From an uncultured Prochlorococcus sp. (GTDB taxonomy: Bacteria; Cyanobacteriota; Cyanobacteriia; PCC-6307; Cyanobiaceae), in NCBI RefSeq assembly GCF_902522795.1, contig NZ_CABYWZ010000003.1, positions 34,309 to 98,308 of the forward strand: a stretch of 64,000 nucleotides of DNA, in the 5' to 3' direction. Every line of letters begins with the position of its first letter. Positions within the stretch are counted from its first letter, which is position 1. This document shows, in pieces, positions 51,985 to 60,500 of the stretch. Below the pieces are notes generated by a model, which saw only the letters and a program-made list of their open reading frames with translations, made no database searches and was not told where the DNA came from. The position numbers were made by a program, and so were the translations under genes.

Positions 51985-52254
51985 TTAAATCCTTTTTTTA
52001 TCAAAAAAACCTTTATTTCCATCTCCATCTGGATCAATAAAACTTGATGGATCTAAAATCCATCTTTCAATTAATCTTTCTAATTTATCTTGATCCTTTT
52101 GCTCTAAACTATTGCAATTCCTTAATGCTTGGAGATAACCATCGCTATATAATTTAAGATCAGATGGGGTATGAAAACGAGTAACTAAGTCCTGACAACT
52201 ATCGCAAATTGATTGAAAGTGACGAATTGCTTTGGGGTTTTCAAATGATGTCAT
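51985..52254 (-). CDS. DUF6761-type small cyanobacterial protein
   Basis: 89 residues, helical and charged, with RHFQSICDSCQDLVTRFHTPSDL near the start and a conserved-looking ERWILDPSSFIDPDGD end. Two cysteines (CDSC spacing) are present, but no second pair for a zinc site. This matches a widespread cyanobacterial family of unknown function. The ATG at 52252-52254 is divergent from the response regulator. Confidence 0.8.
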   Translation of the reverse strand: MTSFENPKAIRHFQSICDSCQDLVTRFHTPSDLKLYSDGYLQALRNCNSLEQKDQDKLERLIERWILDPSSFIDPDGDGNKGFFDKKRI

Positions 52255-52340
52255 AATTCGATAAATTCTGATTTTTATTTTGCATTTGTTATACCTTATT
52301 AAAGACTATTAAAAATTGCCTGGCCAAACAGTAATTAAGA

Positions 52341-53078
52341 ATGCAATCAACTGAGCAAATCTTAGCTTCAACTCCTGGCAGTTCACAATTGCCTACGAGC
52401 TCTCAAACTCCCTCAAGAGTTCTAGTTGTTGAACCTCATCCCACTCTTAGAACAGTCCTCGTGCAAAGGCTTCGCCAAGATGGCCATTTAGCAGCAGCAG
52501 TTGGTACAGCTGCAGAAGCTATTGACTTGTGCAGAGAACAATCACCTGACTTATTAGTTAGCGCTGAAATCCTTGAGCAGAATACTGCAATGAGGCTAGC
52601 CCAACAACTGGGGTCTTCAGTCATAGTTTTAACGGCAAGATCAGGTGTTGAAGCATTAGTTAATCTATTAGATGATGGAGCAGATGATGTTCTCAGGAAA
52701 CCTTTTGGACTTGAAGAGCTTGCAGCACGCTGCAGAACACTCCTAAAAAGGGGCAGAATAGGCTTACAAGAGAAAGTTGAGGTTGGACCTTTAGAGGTAC
52801 ATCTTCTTTTAAGACAAGTTACTCTAAGCGAAAAGCCCGTAGAATTAAGTCCTAGGGAGTTTGCACTGCTTTGCGCTCTTTTGATGCCACCAGGTATGGT
52901 AAGAAGTCGTCAAGAGCTCTTAAGGATGGCTTGGCCGCCCTTCAGTGGTGGCCCTAGGTCTGTGGATACTCAGGTATTGACTTTGCGGAGAAAATTAGAA
53001 CAAGCTGGATTGGGAGAAGGTGGGGGAATAACCACTGTTAGACAACAAGGTTATAGATTCAGTATTGATAATATTTAA
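52341..53078 (+). CDS. OmpR/PhoB-type response regulator with a degenerate receiver
   Basis: 245 residues. A ~25-residue Ser/Thr/Pro-rich leader precedes a receiver domain (about 26-138). The acidic pair is replaced by Glu31-Pro32, and the phospho-acceptor position is Ala75 (PDLLVSAEIL); Thr98 and Lys120 (RKPF) remain. The C-terminal winged helix (about 145-245) is normal: LSPREFALLCAL, RSVDTQVLTLRRKL, VRQQGYRF. It should bind DNA without aspartyl phosphorylation. The gene uses more G/C-ending codons than its neighbours. Confidence 0.88.
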   Translation: MQSTEQILASTPGSSQLPTSSQTPSRVLVVEPHPTLRTVLVQRLRQDGHLAAAVGTAAEAIDLCREQSPDLLVSAEILEQNTAMRLAQQLGSSVIVLTARSGVEALVNLLDDGADDVLRKPFGLEELAARCRTLLKRGRIGLQEKVEVGPLEVHLLLRQVTLSEKPVELSPREFALLCALLMPPGMVRSRQELLRMAWPPFSGGPRSVDTQVLTLRRKLEQAGLGEGGGITTVRQQGYRFSIDNI

Positions 53079-53581
53079 TTTAGAAAAGCAAAAAGTTCAC
53101 CAATAATCATTAAAACTGATAGTAATGTCAGTAATTTATATGTCCAAAGTGGTGATATGTAAGTTATTTCATTAATATCGATCCCAGTATTACTGGAAAC
53201 AATTAATAAAAACTTTTCAAATTCTTCCACTCTTTGTGGGACAAGAATATTATCACCTTGAAAAGTATTAAAGTAATAAACTTTACTACCCTGACTGGTT
53301 GGCAAAGATTTGATTAATTTAATATCTTTCCAAGAAATCTCCCAATTTTTTCTTCCTAAGAATTTTGAAATAAAGCTACTTTTATATGAAATTTTATTAC
53401 TACAAGTTTCAACATAATCACTAGTGATATTGATTATCAAATAAAGTCCTATGGCAAAAATTATAATAGAAGGGATTTTTAATTTTTCGATTGCAATAAA
53501 TGGTAAGGGAATTGTCAGCGCTAAATAAAGAGAAATTAACGAACTTTTCACAAAAAAAAGAGTTTTAAATTTTTCTATCAT
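53075..53581 (-). CDS. Membrane protein of unknown function
   Basis: 168 residues with two N-terminal hydrophobic segments (about 10-50) and one at the C-terminus (about 145-165). Between them lies a soluble part with a PH-like pattern (EISWKDIKLIKSLPTSQGSKV). No enzymatic motif. The stop shares TTAA (53075-53078) with the convergent response regulator gene. crtH ends 15 bp upstream of its start. Confidence 0.7.
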   Translation of the reverse strand: MIEKFKTLFFVKSSLISLYLALTIPLPFIAIEKLKIPSIIIFAIGLYLIINITSDYVETCSNKISYKSSFISKFLGRKNWEISWKDIKLIKSLPTSQGSKVYYFNTFQGDNILVPQRVEEFEKFLLIVSSNTGIDINEITYISPLWTYKLLTLLSVLMIIGELFAFLN

Positions 53582-53596
53582 TTCAGAAGGATCCTT

Positions 53597-55141
53597 TTAA
53601 TCGGGCAATTTTAAACTGTTTATGTTTAACTTTGCACCTATTTTGTGAGCACATGCGTATCCACTAAAAGCAACTGCATTTAGCCCTTGGCCAGGGAAGC
53701 ATGAATCCCCTACACAATAAAGATTTTGAATTTTAGTAGTGTTGAAAGGCATTGGCAAAAGTCCGAGCAACTTTTTTCTGGGAATTGGCCCATAACTACC
53801 TTCAAATCTTCCAAGAAACTTTTTATGAGTTTTGGGAGTACCAATTTCTTTGTGATCAATATATTGTTCAAGATTAGGAAGAATGGTTGATATTTTTTCA
53901 ACAAGGAAAGAAAAATATTTTTCTTTCTTTTGCAAATATTCTTTCCTTGATAGGCCTTCCCATTCACTAATCGATGAAGGAGTAAATGCATGTACGATAT
54001 GTTTACCTTCTGGAGCCAAAGACGAGTCAAGCAAAGTAGGTATAGAAACAAAAATAACTCCCTTTTCGCTTTCTAATTCATCCCAATTTTCAACGATTAT
54101 ATGATGACAATTAAAATTATCGGATATTAGATTTTTTTCTACTCCAAGGTGAATCGAAACAAAAGAAGGTGAGGGTTTATAAGTTTCAGACCACTTATAT
54201 TCACTTTTTGGTACGTTTTTGCTAGAAATTAATCCTTTAGTATTATCTTTTAATCCAAATGTATCCCATCTAGTGGAGTTAGATACAATGATGTTTGAAT
54301 ATATCTCCTCCCCATTTGAGAGCTTAACTCCTACCGCTTTCTCATCCTTTAAGAGGATTTCAGTCACATTTGCTTTATATCTAACTTTTCCTCCTAATTT
54401 TTCAATACCAGAAACAAACCTCTCTGCTATCGTTCCAACACCCCCTTTTGGATAATTTATTCCCCCAGCATGCCTATCTGTAAATACCATTCCCGCATTA
54501 ATCATAGGGGTTTTTAGAGCTGGCATTACAGACCAACAAAAACATTCGATATCGATAAATTTTAAAAGTTCAGGATCTTTTATAAACTTTCTTGCAACAT
54601 CTCCCGCATTTGCTGGTAACCATCTAGCTAACCCTAAACAGGATAATGGAGATTTAAAGAAAACTTTAAAAAGATAACTTGGATCCTCTATTGATAAAAG
54701 AGGCATTGAGTCTAAACATTTAAATACACTTGCACAAGTATCATAGAATTTCTTGATTCCTTTTTTTTCCTTGGGGAAACTAGCTGATAATTTACTGATA
54801 AATTGCTCATAATTTTTATCTACAGAAATATTAAAGTTATGAGGTAAGTGATATTCCAATTGAACGGGATCAGGAATAGTTTCGCATTTTTCATTTACAT
54901 CTTTTAAGGCACGAGTTAATAAATTGGTATAACCCTTTTCTCCAAATCCAAAAATCATTGAAGCCCCTACATCAAAGGTATAGCCTTTTCTCTTAAAAGA
55001 GCCTCCACTCCCGCCTGGAATAATATATTTTTCAAGAACTAATACTTGAGCTCCTTTCGCCGCCAATTGTGAAGCGGTTACTAACCCTCCTATTCCTGAG
55101 CCAATAATAATTGCATCAAACTTTTCCTTATTTAATTCCAT
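53597..55141 (-). CDS. crtH: Carotenoid isomerase (CrtISO/CrtH)
   Basis: Converts poly-cis-lycopene to all-trans-lycopene, using FADred. 514 residues. The FAD dinucleotide fold is at the N-terminus (AIIGSGIGGLVTASQLAAKG), then GGSGGSFKRKGYTFDVG, and the C-terminal CVGDSCFPGQGLNAVAFSG binding segment. It resembles CrtISO more than phytoene desaturase. Follows trmFO by 23 bp on the same strand. Shadow frames inside it are not genes. Confidence 0.93.
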   Translation of the reverse strand: MELNKEKFDAIIIGSGIGGLVTASQLAAKGAQVLVLEKYIIPGGSGGSFKRKGYTFDVGASMIFGFGEKGYTNLLTRALKDVNEKCETIPDPVQLEYHLPHNFNISVDKNYEQFISKLSASFPKEKKGIKKFYDTCASVFKCLDSMPLLSIEDPSYLFKVFFKSPLSCLGLARWLPANAGDVARKFIKDPELLKFIDIECFCWSVMPALKTPMINAGMVFTDRHAGGINYPKGGVGTIAERFVSGIEKLGGKVRYKANVTEILLKDEKAVGVKLSNGEEIYSNIIVSNSTRWDTFGLKDNTKGLISSKNVPKSEYKWSETYKPSPSFVSIHLGVEKNLISDNFNCHHIIVENWDELESEKGVIFVSIPTLLDSSLAPEGKHIVHAFTPSSISEWEGLSRKEYLQKKEKYFSFLVEKISTILPNLEQYIDHKEIGTPKTHKKFLGRFEGSYGPIPRKKLLGLLPMPFNTTKIQNLYCVGDSCFPGQGLNAVAFSGYACAHKIGAKLNINSLKLPD

Positions 55142-55164
55142 TTTTTGGATCTTTGATAATTATC

Positions 55165-56577
55165 TTAGTAAATTTTGCTGAGTAAGTGGTCTTTATCAAA
55201 ACAAGAGTCTATTTTATCTTTAAAGTCATTCAAGGCTTCTGTAGATCTTTCTTGATAAGCTTTATACCTTAATCTTTTATCTTTTATTCTTTTAGTTAGT
55301 TCTGGAACTAAACCAAATGAGGCAGGCATTGGTTGGAATTTATTTTTTTTCTGATTAGACAAAATTTGATTTTTGTTACTAATAAAATTCATTAAAGAAC
55401 CAATCATTGATTCACTAGGAAAACTTACTGGTTTTTTACCCTTAGCTAATAAGGATGCATTTATTCCTGCAAGCAAGCCACCTGCCGCTGCTGCTGCATA
55501 ACCTTCCGTCCCCGTTATTTGACCCGCAGCAAAAAGATTTTCCCTTTTCATAAATTGCAATGTCGGTAAAAGTAATTTTGGAGATTCTAAAAAAGTATTT
55601 CTATGCATTACTCCAAAGCGTACAAACTCAGCTTTTTCTAAGCCAGGAATCATCCTAAATATTCTTTTTTGCTCAGACCATTTAAGGTTAGTTTGAAAAC
55701 CTACCATATTTAGTAATTTCCCTTCTAAATCTTCTTTCCTTAATTGAACTACTGCATGAGGTCGCTTTTTTAATCTATTTTCCCTATCAAATAAATCTCC
55801 CCACTTTGGATTCCACAAACCAATAGATTTCAATGGTCCGTATCTCATTGTATCAACTCCTCTTCTAGCAATTTCTTCAATTGGTAAGCAAGCTTCAAAG
55901 AAATTAGCTGATTCTTTCTCAAAGTCTTTTAAATTAGCTTGTTCTCCTTCTATTAATTCATTTCTGAAATGGATGTAATCATTTTCATCCATAGGGCAAT
56001 TAACATATGCCGGATCTCCTTTGTCGTATCTACTAGCTTTAAATACAATCTCTTGATCAATAGTATCTCCATAAATAATAGGACTGGCGGCATCAAAAAA
56101 ATGACACGCATCGATACCTGTAAATGCTTGAATTTCATAAGACAACTCATCGGCAGTTAATGGACCAGTTGCAAGGATCGTTATATTTTCTTTGCCTGGG
56201 AGATCCAATTGTTCAAATCTCTTAATTTCAATTAGAGGATGATTAGATAAAGCATCAGTTAAAGCAATACTAAATTTAGATCTATCAACCGCTAAAGCGC
56301 CACCTGCTGGTACAGCAAATTTGTCTGCTGTTTGAACAATCAATGATTTAAAAATCCTAAGTTCTTTTTGTAATAAACCTGCAGCTCTATCAGGACTTAA
56401 AGCTCCAAAACTGTTGCTACAAACCAATTCTCCAAATTCACCAGTATGATGAGCTGGAGTTGATTTGATAGGTCTCATTTCAACTAGTTTGACTGGTACG
56501 CCAGAATTTGCTATTTGCCAAGCAGCTTCTGACCCTGCAAGACCTGCACCAATAACTATTACTTCTTTATCTAACAA
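55165..56577 (-). CDS. trmFO: Methylenetetrahydrofolate-tRNA (uracil-5-)-methyltransferase TrmFO
   Basis: Makes m5U54 in the T arm of tRNAs using methylene-THF and FADH2. 470 residues. FAD fold [16 protein letters not shown] at residues 8-23, EMRP with [15 protein letters not shown], and the C-terminal [19 protein letters not shown] match the family. It starts 6 bp after the psbY stop, on the same strand. folD in this window supplies the methylene-THF pool. Confidence 0.96.
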   Translation of the reverse strand: MLDKEVIVIGAGLAGSEAAWQIANSGVPVKLVEMRPIKSTPAHHTGEFGELVCSNSFGALSPDRAAGLLQKELRIFKSLIVQTADKFAVPAGGALAVDRSKFSIALTDALSNHPLIEIKRFEQLDLPGKENITILATGPLTADELSYEIQAFTGIDACHFFDAASPIIYGDTIDQEIVFKASRYDKGDPAYVNCPMDENDYIHFRNELIEGEQANLKDFEKESANFFEACLPIEEIARRGVDTMRYGPLKSIGLWNPKWGDLFDRENRLKKRPHAVVQLRKEDLEGKLLNMVGFQTNLKWSEQKRIFRMIPGLEKAEFVRFGVMHRNTFLESPKLLLPTLQFMKRENLFAAGQITGTEGYAAAAAGGLLAGINASLLAKGKKPVSFPSESMIGSLMNFISNKNQILSNQKKNKFQPMPASFGLVPELTKRIKDKRLRYKAYQERSTEALNDFKDKIDSCFDKDHLLSKIY

Positions 56578-56583
56578 ATTAGA

Positions 56584-56700
56584 TTAATCCTTGCCCAAAA
56601 AGTCCCTATTGAATTGCTCTCTTGCTGGTTTTTGTATATTGAATATAACCCAAGCTAAAGCTGCAATAATGGGTGCAAAAACTACGATAGTTCTAAGCAT
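56584..56700 (-). CDS. psbY: Photosystem II protein Y
   Basis: 38 residues read from the ATG at 56698-56700 to TAA at 56584-56586: one membrane helix (about 5-20, [18 protein letters not shown]) and the polar tail [15 protein letters not shown]. This is the standard cyanobacterial PsbY, a peripheral one-helix subunit of PSII near cytochrome b559. It sits just upstream of trmFO. Confidence 0.95.
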
Positions 56701-56877
56701 TTTAGAAATCCTATTAACAATTAAATTATTTTAACTTTTAACTGTAAATTTAGAGAGAAAATTTAATTTTTTATTTCATAAGTTAAGAATTGTTTGTCTA
56801 TTGTTCAACTTGAGATAAAAAGTTGTTTTTTTTACCTTAAAAAGGGATAATTCCATATGTACTCAATTTTACAAAAT

Positions 56878-56949
56878 GGGTCGCTAGCTCAGCGGTAGAG
56901 CATCCGGCTTTTAACCGGCTGGTCCTGAGTTCGAATCTCAGGCGACCCA
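56878..56949 (+). tRNA. trnK: tRNA-Lys (UUU)
   Basis: 72-nt cloverleaf. Acceptor stem GGGTCGC pairs with GCGACCC, discriminator A; the D arm is GCTC...GAGC, the anticodon TTT lies in the loop of CCGGC/GCCGG, and the T arm is CTGAG TTCGAAT CTCAG. CCA is not encoded. Confidence 0.97.
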
Positions 56950-57123
56950 CATTTTTATTGAGTTCATCTTCTTACCTTAGAAAGACAATAGATCCCAAAT
57001 TTAAAGTTTACTTTTTTTAGTCATCTTGCCTTAATTTTAAATAAGGACCTTAGTTAACTTCAAGCAAAACGTCACCTTATAAATCTAGGATTATTGTCAT
57101 TATTGTCAAAATTTAAAGTAGGT

Positions 57124-57207
57124 TTAAATCTCATCAAGTTGGAAAGAATACCATTCAATTTTATTTAAAACTTTCTTAAACTTGTAATGGATAATCAGAG
57201 ACTTCAT
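57124..57207 (-). CDS. Possible 27-aa micro-ORF
   Basis: Runs from ATG at 57205-57207 to TAA at 57124-57126. The product starts MKSLIIHYKFKKVL and ends WYSFQLDEI, a composition less biased than random AT-rich frames. There is no clear ribosome-binding site, only an AAAG before the start. I do not recognise it. Confidence 0.25.
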   Translation of the reverse strand: MKSLIIHYKFKKVLNKIEWYSFQLDEI

Positions 57208-57321
57208 CTTTCAAGGTTTACTTGAGAAAAATATTTTTTAACGCATTTCTGTCACAATAATGTAAAAAGAAGGCAGAATTACTGCTAAATAATGAAATTT
57301 CGCAAAATAACTAAAAATTAC

Positions 57322-57351
57322 TTTACAAAGCTTCATATATCCTGTTAGAAT
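57322..57351 (+). promoter_or_regulatory. Predicted sigma70-type promoter of hli
   Basis: TTTACA at 57322-57327 and TAGAAT at 57346-57351, separated by 18 bp, lie 27 bp before the hli ATG. Pattern-based only; no transcript start is known from this sequence. Confidence 0.4.
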
Positions 57352-57377
57352 AATTTACATAATTTACTTTTTTAATC

Positions 57378-57485
57378 ATGACACCTGAAGCAGAACGTTT
57401 TAATGGTTGGGCAGCAATGTTAGGTTTCGTTGCAGCAGTTGGCGCATATGTAACTACTGGACAAATCATCCCTGGTTGGTTCTAA
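57378..57485 (+). CDS. hli: High-light-inducible protein (Hli), 35 aa
   Basis: 35 residues from ATG at 57378 to TAA at 57483-57485. It contains ERFNGWAAMLGFVAAVGAYV, a single chlorophyll-binding-type helix with the E-x-x-N-G core, ending in QIIPGWF. Hli proteins are thylakoid one-helix relatives of LHC proteins that protect photosystems under high light and stress; Prochlorococcus has many copies. It has its own predicted promoter and terminator, so it is probably monocistronic. Confidence 0.93.
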   Translation: MTPEAERFNGWAAMLGFVAAVGAYVTTGQIIPGWF

Positions 57486-57563
57486 ATCCTATACAAATAG
57501 TTTAAAAATTTTATTACCAACTATTAAATATAATTTAATGGATTTGTAATACCTATTAATTTT

Positions 57564-57624
57564 CCTCAAATAATTTTGGAATCAAGGTTTCTACTAAAAC
57601 CCCAAAATTTTGAGGAATTTTTTT
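57564..57624 (+). terminator. Rho-independent terminator after hli
   Basis: CCTCAAA...ATTTTGG (57564-57579) pairs with CCAAAATTTTGAGG (57602-57615) apart from a 2-nt bulge. A run of seven T follows at 57618-57624. It lies about 80 bp after the hli stop. Confidence 0.65.
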
Positions 57625-57812
57625 GGAAATTTTTATTATTCATATTTTTATTTAATGCCCGAAATTATTGCTCTAAAGCTCTAAGAACTAACTGAAAAAT
57701 TACCATTACAAGCTTTATTGCAATAAAAGTGAATTACGGTTTTTTTGGCTAGATAGCTCCACCAATGATTAAAAAACTAAATTTAAACTAATTTATATGT
57801 AAATTTAATAAT

Positions 57813-57941
57813 TCAAAGCTTCTTTTTATCTATATTATCCAAGCATGACGAACATAACAGGTGACCTTTTTTACTCCAAAATGTTTTCGTCGATCTTTCT
57901 ATATCTTTTTTACATATTAAACATTTAAAAATTGGAACCAT
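57813..57941 (-). CDS. 42-aa zinc-ribbon-like microprotein
   Basis: Runs from ATG at 57939-57941 to TGA at 57813-57815. Two CxxC pairs are spaced as in small zinc ribbons: CLIC at about residues 7-10 and CSSC at about 30-33, with basic residues between (KKDIERSTKTFW). A tetrahedral zinc site is inferred. No partner gene or function is evident. It stands alone between the hli terminator and the first porin terminator. Confidence 0.6.
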   Translation of the reverse strand: MVPIFKCLICKKDIERSTKTFWSKKGHLLCSSCLDNIDKKKL

Positions 57942-58098
57942 GGAATTATAAAATTCTGAACTAGGATTTTCTATTAATAATAATAATAATTAAACTAAAT
58001 AATATCCATAACAAAAATTAAAGTAATTTAAATAAGTCAAAAATATCATTTATATCTAAAATTTTTTAAGTTTTAAATAATAAAATACTTAAATTTAT

Positions 58099-58135
58099 AA
58101 AAAAAAAGACCTGCTATTAAGCAGGTCTCTTTTTG
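58099..58135 (-). terminator. Terminator of porin copy 1
   Basis: GACCTGC (58108-58114) pairs with GCAGGTC (58121-58127) around a 6-nt loop. On the minus strand it is followed by a nine-U run (58099-58107). A T-rich stretch on the other side also makes it potentially bidirectional. Confidence 0.9.
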
Positions 58136-59044
58136 TATGCAGTTTTTTTCTAAACCTATTTATTTAGAGGTTATTTAGAAACTAAAGCTTGTTGTTACAA
58201 CTACACCTGTTTCATCATCACCAGATGTTTCCTTAATAAAAATACCAGGAGTGATTGTCATACCATCATTTAGTGGGTATGAGTATGCAAGTTCATACTG
58301 GTAGTAATCATCAGAAGATAAGTCAGTTGACGCCATTCCAAGACTTACTGATCCAGGACCAACTTCAGCGAATGTAAGACCTGCGAAAATTGCATCTGCA
58401 TCATCATCATCAGTTTCGTAACCAACACTTAGAGAAGGATAGCCTTCTGGTGCAAGCATTGCTTGAACACTCCAGTAAGTAGTAGCTTCGTCATCTGTGT
58501 AAGCAACTGAAACACCATAAGTATCAGCTGTATAAGCAGCTTCTAAACCAATAGTACTAGCATCTTGCTCTGTGAAGAAACCGTCAGTTCCAGTACCACC
58601 ACCAGCACCACCAGCTAAGGTGAAGCCATTATCGAAGTCATATGCGATAGCAAATGCTGAATCAGCAGATCCTCCAACATTTGAAGTACCGCAGTCACTC
58701 AAAAGGTCAGTAAACGCGCTGTAAGCACATGCACCAGTGTTCAGATCATCAACACCTACACCATCACCAACAATTACAGTCGCTCCACCTAGAGGGAATG
58801 TATAAGAAACTCCATCAAGTTCTAGTGTATCAGATGTGCCATCTCCACCCATGAAACCGTCAACAGCTGTTACGTTGGCATTACCACCAATAACAGCTAT
58901 GTCTAATGAATCTTCACCTGTGAAAGATGTTGATAGATCCATTCCGAAATCATAAGAGAAAGTAGTAGCTTCTCCAGTAGCTGAATTTTCTACAGCACCT
59001 ACATAAAAAGTAGATCCAAATGATGCTGATGTTGTTTCTGAGAA
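58101..59044 (-). repeat. Direct repeat copy A: 944-bp porin block
   Basis: As far as I can read, identical to 59366-60309 (offset 1265). It covers the terminator and the mature barrel coding part of porin copy 1 and stops within the SETTSASF codons. Flanking bases differ at once (58100 versus 59365, 59045 versus 60310). Confidence 0.92.
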
Positions 59045-59278
59045 TGAATTCTCATCAATAGAGCTCTCATCAGCAGAACTCTCAACAAGACCTTCACCAC
59101 CAGATAACAGTAAAGATTTATTATCAATATTAGATTTAAAAGATTTTACATTTAAATCAATATTTTCTTGATAAAGATTTGAAATTGCCTCTAAATCAGA
59201 CTCAGTAGCGTTAGCAGTAACAGGAGCAATGAGACCTAAAACAGCAGGCGCCACTAATAAATGCTTAAAAAGCTTCAT
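58175..59278 (-). CDS. Outer-membrane porin, Prochlorococcus type, copy 1
   Basis: 367 residues from the ATG at 59276-59278 (MKLFKHLLVAPAVLG), chosen because GAGG sits 7 nt upstream; a longer in-frame start adds 9 residues without a ribosome-binding site. Signal peptide to about residue 22 (ANATES). A Ser/Asp/Glu-rich N-terminal region unique to this copy precedes SETTSASFGS, after which the protein is identical to copy 2. The beta-barrel part is rich in Gly/Asp/Thr, has two cysteines (ACAYSAF and SDCG) and ends in SFSF, the terminal aromatic expected for Bam-dependent outer-membrane proteins. It likely forms diffusion pores. Confidence 0.9.
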   Translation of the reverse strand: MKLFKHLLVAPAVLGLIAPVTANATESDLEAISNLYQENIDLNVKSFKSNIDNKSLLLSGGEGLVESSADESSIDENSFSETTSASFGSTFYVGAVENSATGEATTFSYDFGMDLSTSFTGEDSLDIAVIGGNANVTAVDGFMGGDGTSDTLELDGVSYTFPLGGATVIVGDGVGVDDLNTGACAYSAFTDLLSDCGTSNVGGSADSAFAIAYDFDNGFTLAGGAGGGTGTDGFFTEQDASTIGLEAAYTADTYGVSVAYTDDEATTYWSVQAMLAPEGYPSLSVGYETDDDDADAIFAGLTFAEVGPGSVSLGMASTDLSSDDYYQYELAYSYPLNDGMTITPGIFIKETSGDDETGVVVTTSFSF

Positions 59279-59283
59279 AAAAT

Positions 59284-59292
59284 TCCTCACAC
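59284..59292 (-). promoter_or_regulatory. Putative Yfr1 sRNA target site over the ribosome-binding site of porin copy 1
   Basis: The plus strand reads TCCTCACAC, which equals nine bases of the conserved unpaired Yfr1 motif ACUCCUCACAC; the mRNA here is therefore perfectly complementary (GUGUGAGGA). It overlaps the GAGG ribosome-binding site. Yfr1 is reported to bind two porin mRNAs in Prochlorococcus MED4. The yfr1 gene itself is not in this window. Confidence 0.7.
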
Positions 59293-59365
59293 AGAATATT
59301 TTCAAATATTAATTTGATTAATAATAAAAAGCAATCAGTAGTGGACAAATTCCCATTCGTCCGAT

Positions 59366-59400
59366 AAAAAAAGACCTGCTATTAAGCAGGTCTCTTTTTG
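59366..59400 (-). terminator. Terminator of porin copy 2
   Basis: Same hairpin as in copy 1: GACCTGC (59373-59379) with GCAGGTC (59386-59392), followed on the minus strand by seven U (59366-59372). It separates the two porin genes, so copy 1 needs its own promoter in the 87 bp at 59279-59365. Confidence 0.9.
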
Positions 59401-60309
59401 TATGCAGTTTTTTTCTAAACCTATTTATTTAGAGGTTATTTAGAAACTAAAGCTTGTTGTTACAACTACACCTGTTTCATCATCACCAGATGTTTCCTTA
59501 ATAAAAATACCAGGAGTGATTGTCATACCATCATTTAGTGGGTATGAGTATGCAAGTTCATACTGGTAGTAATCATCAGAAGATAAGTCAGTTGACGCCA
59601 TTCCAAGACTTACTGATCCAGGACCAACTTCAGCGAATGTAAGACCTGCGAAAATTGCATCTGCATCATCATCATCAGTTTCGTAACCAACACTTAGAGA
59701 AGGATAGCCTTCTGGTGCAAGCATTGCTTGAACACTCCAGTAAGTAGTAGCTTCGTCATCTGTGTAAGCAACTGAAACACCATAAGTATCAGCTGTATAA
59801 GCAGCTTCTAAACCAATAGTACTAGCATCTTGCTCTGTGAAGAAACCGTCAGTTCCAGTACCACCACCAGCACCACCAGCTAAGGTGAAGCCATTATCGA
59901 AGTCATATGCGATAGCAAATGCTGAATCAGCAGATCCTCCAACATTTGAAGTACCGCAGTCACTCAAAAGGTCAGTAAACGCGCTGTAAGCACATGCACC
60001 AGTGTTCAGATCATCAACACCTACACCATCACCAACAATTACAGTCGCTCCACCTAGAGGGAATGTATAAGAAACTCCATCAAGTTCTAGTGTATCAGAT
60101 GTGCCATCTCCACCCATGAAACCGTCAACAGCTGTTACGTTGGCATTACCACCAATAACAGCTATGTCTAATGAATCTTCACCTGTGAAAGATGTTGATA
60201 GATCCATTCCGAAATCATAAGAGAAAGTAGTAGCTTCTCCAGTAGCTGAATTTTCTACAGCACCTACATAAAAAGTAGATCCAAATGATGCTGATGTTGT
60301 TTCTGAGAA
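59366..60309 (-). repeat. Direct repeat copy B: 944-bp porin block
   Basis: Matches 58101-59044 with no difference that I can see. See that entry for the boundaries. Confidence 0.92.
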
Positions 60310-60486
60310 ACTACCAGCTTCAAAATTGTTTAATCTAGCTTCTAAACCGTCTACACGGCTGTTAGTTACTGCAATTTCCTCTGCAGCGTTGAAGTCATTA
60401 ATTGTGACTTCATTTGCAGTAGCAGACAAAGGCGCAAGTAGGCCTAAAGTCGCTGGTGCTACTAGCAAGCTTTTAAAAAGCTTCAT
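59440..60486 (-). CDS. Outer-membrane porin, Prochlorococcus type, copy 2
   Basis: 348 residues from the ATG at 60484-60486 (MKLFKSLLVAPATLG), again set by a GAGG ribosome-binding site; an upstream in-frame ATG would add 21 residues with no signal. Signal peptide to about residue 23 (SATANEV). The N-terminal mature part has an alpha-helical segment VDGLEARLNNFEAG, typical of the short helical region before the barrel in cyanobacterial porins and lacking in copy 1. From SETTSASF to the terminal SFSF it is identical to copy 1. Richer in G/C codons than most of the window, as for highly expressed genes. Confidence 0.92.
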   Translation of the reverse strand: MKLFKSLLVAPATLGLLAPLSATANEVTINDFNAAEEIAVTNSRVDGLEARLNNFEAGSFSETTSASFGSTFYVGAVENSATGEATTFSYDFGMDLSTSFTGEDSLDIAVIGGNANVTAVDGFMGGDGTSDTLELDGVSYTFPLGGATVIVGDGVGVDDLNTGACAYSAFTDLLSDCGTSNVGGSADSAFAIAYDFDNGFTLAGGAGGGTGTDGFFTEQDASTIGLEAAYTADTYGVSVAYTDDEATTYWSVQAMLAPEGYPSLSVGYETDDDDADAIFAGLTFAEVGPGSVSLGMASTDLSSDDYYQYELAYSYPLNDGMTITPGIFIKETSGDDETGVVVTTSFSF

Positions 60487-60491
60487 AAAAA

Positions 60492-60500
60492 TCCTCACAC
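60492..60500 (-). promoter_or_regulatory. Putative Yfr1 sRNA target site over the ribosome-binding site of porin copy 2
   Basis: TCCTCACAC on the plus strand, as at porin copy 1, lies 5-13 bp upstream of the start codon. The shared string extends to TCCTCACACAGAAT at both genes although the rest of the leaders differ, suggesting selection on it. Confidence 0.7.

Larger units (their letters stand above)
56950..57377. other. Intergenic stretch of 428 bp between tRNA-Lys and hli
   Basis: AT-rich. I find no RNA gene or long ORF. The only candidate is a 27-codon minus-strand ORF at 57124-57207 (entered separately). The last 60 bp hold the likely hli promoter. Confidence 0.6.

Noticed and set aside
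53710..54051. 113-codon minus-strand frame inside crtH
   Set aside because: Lies wholly in another frame of a clear gene and encodes no recognisable protein.
57353..57368. TTTACATAATTTAC before hli as an RpaB HLR1 box
   Set aside because: The repeat period is 9 rather than 10, and it lies downstream of the predicted -10.
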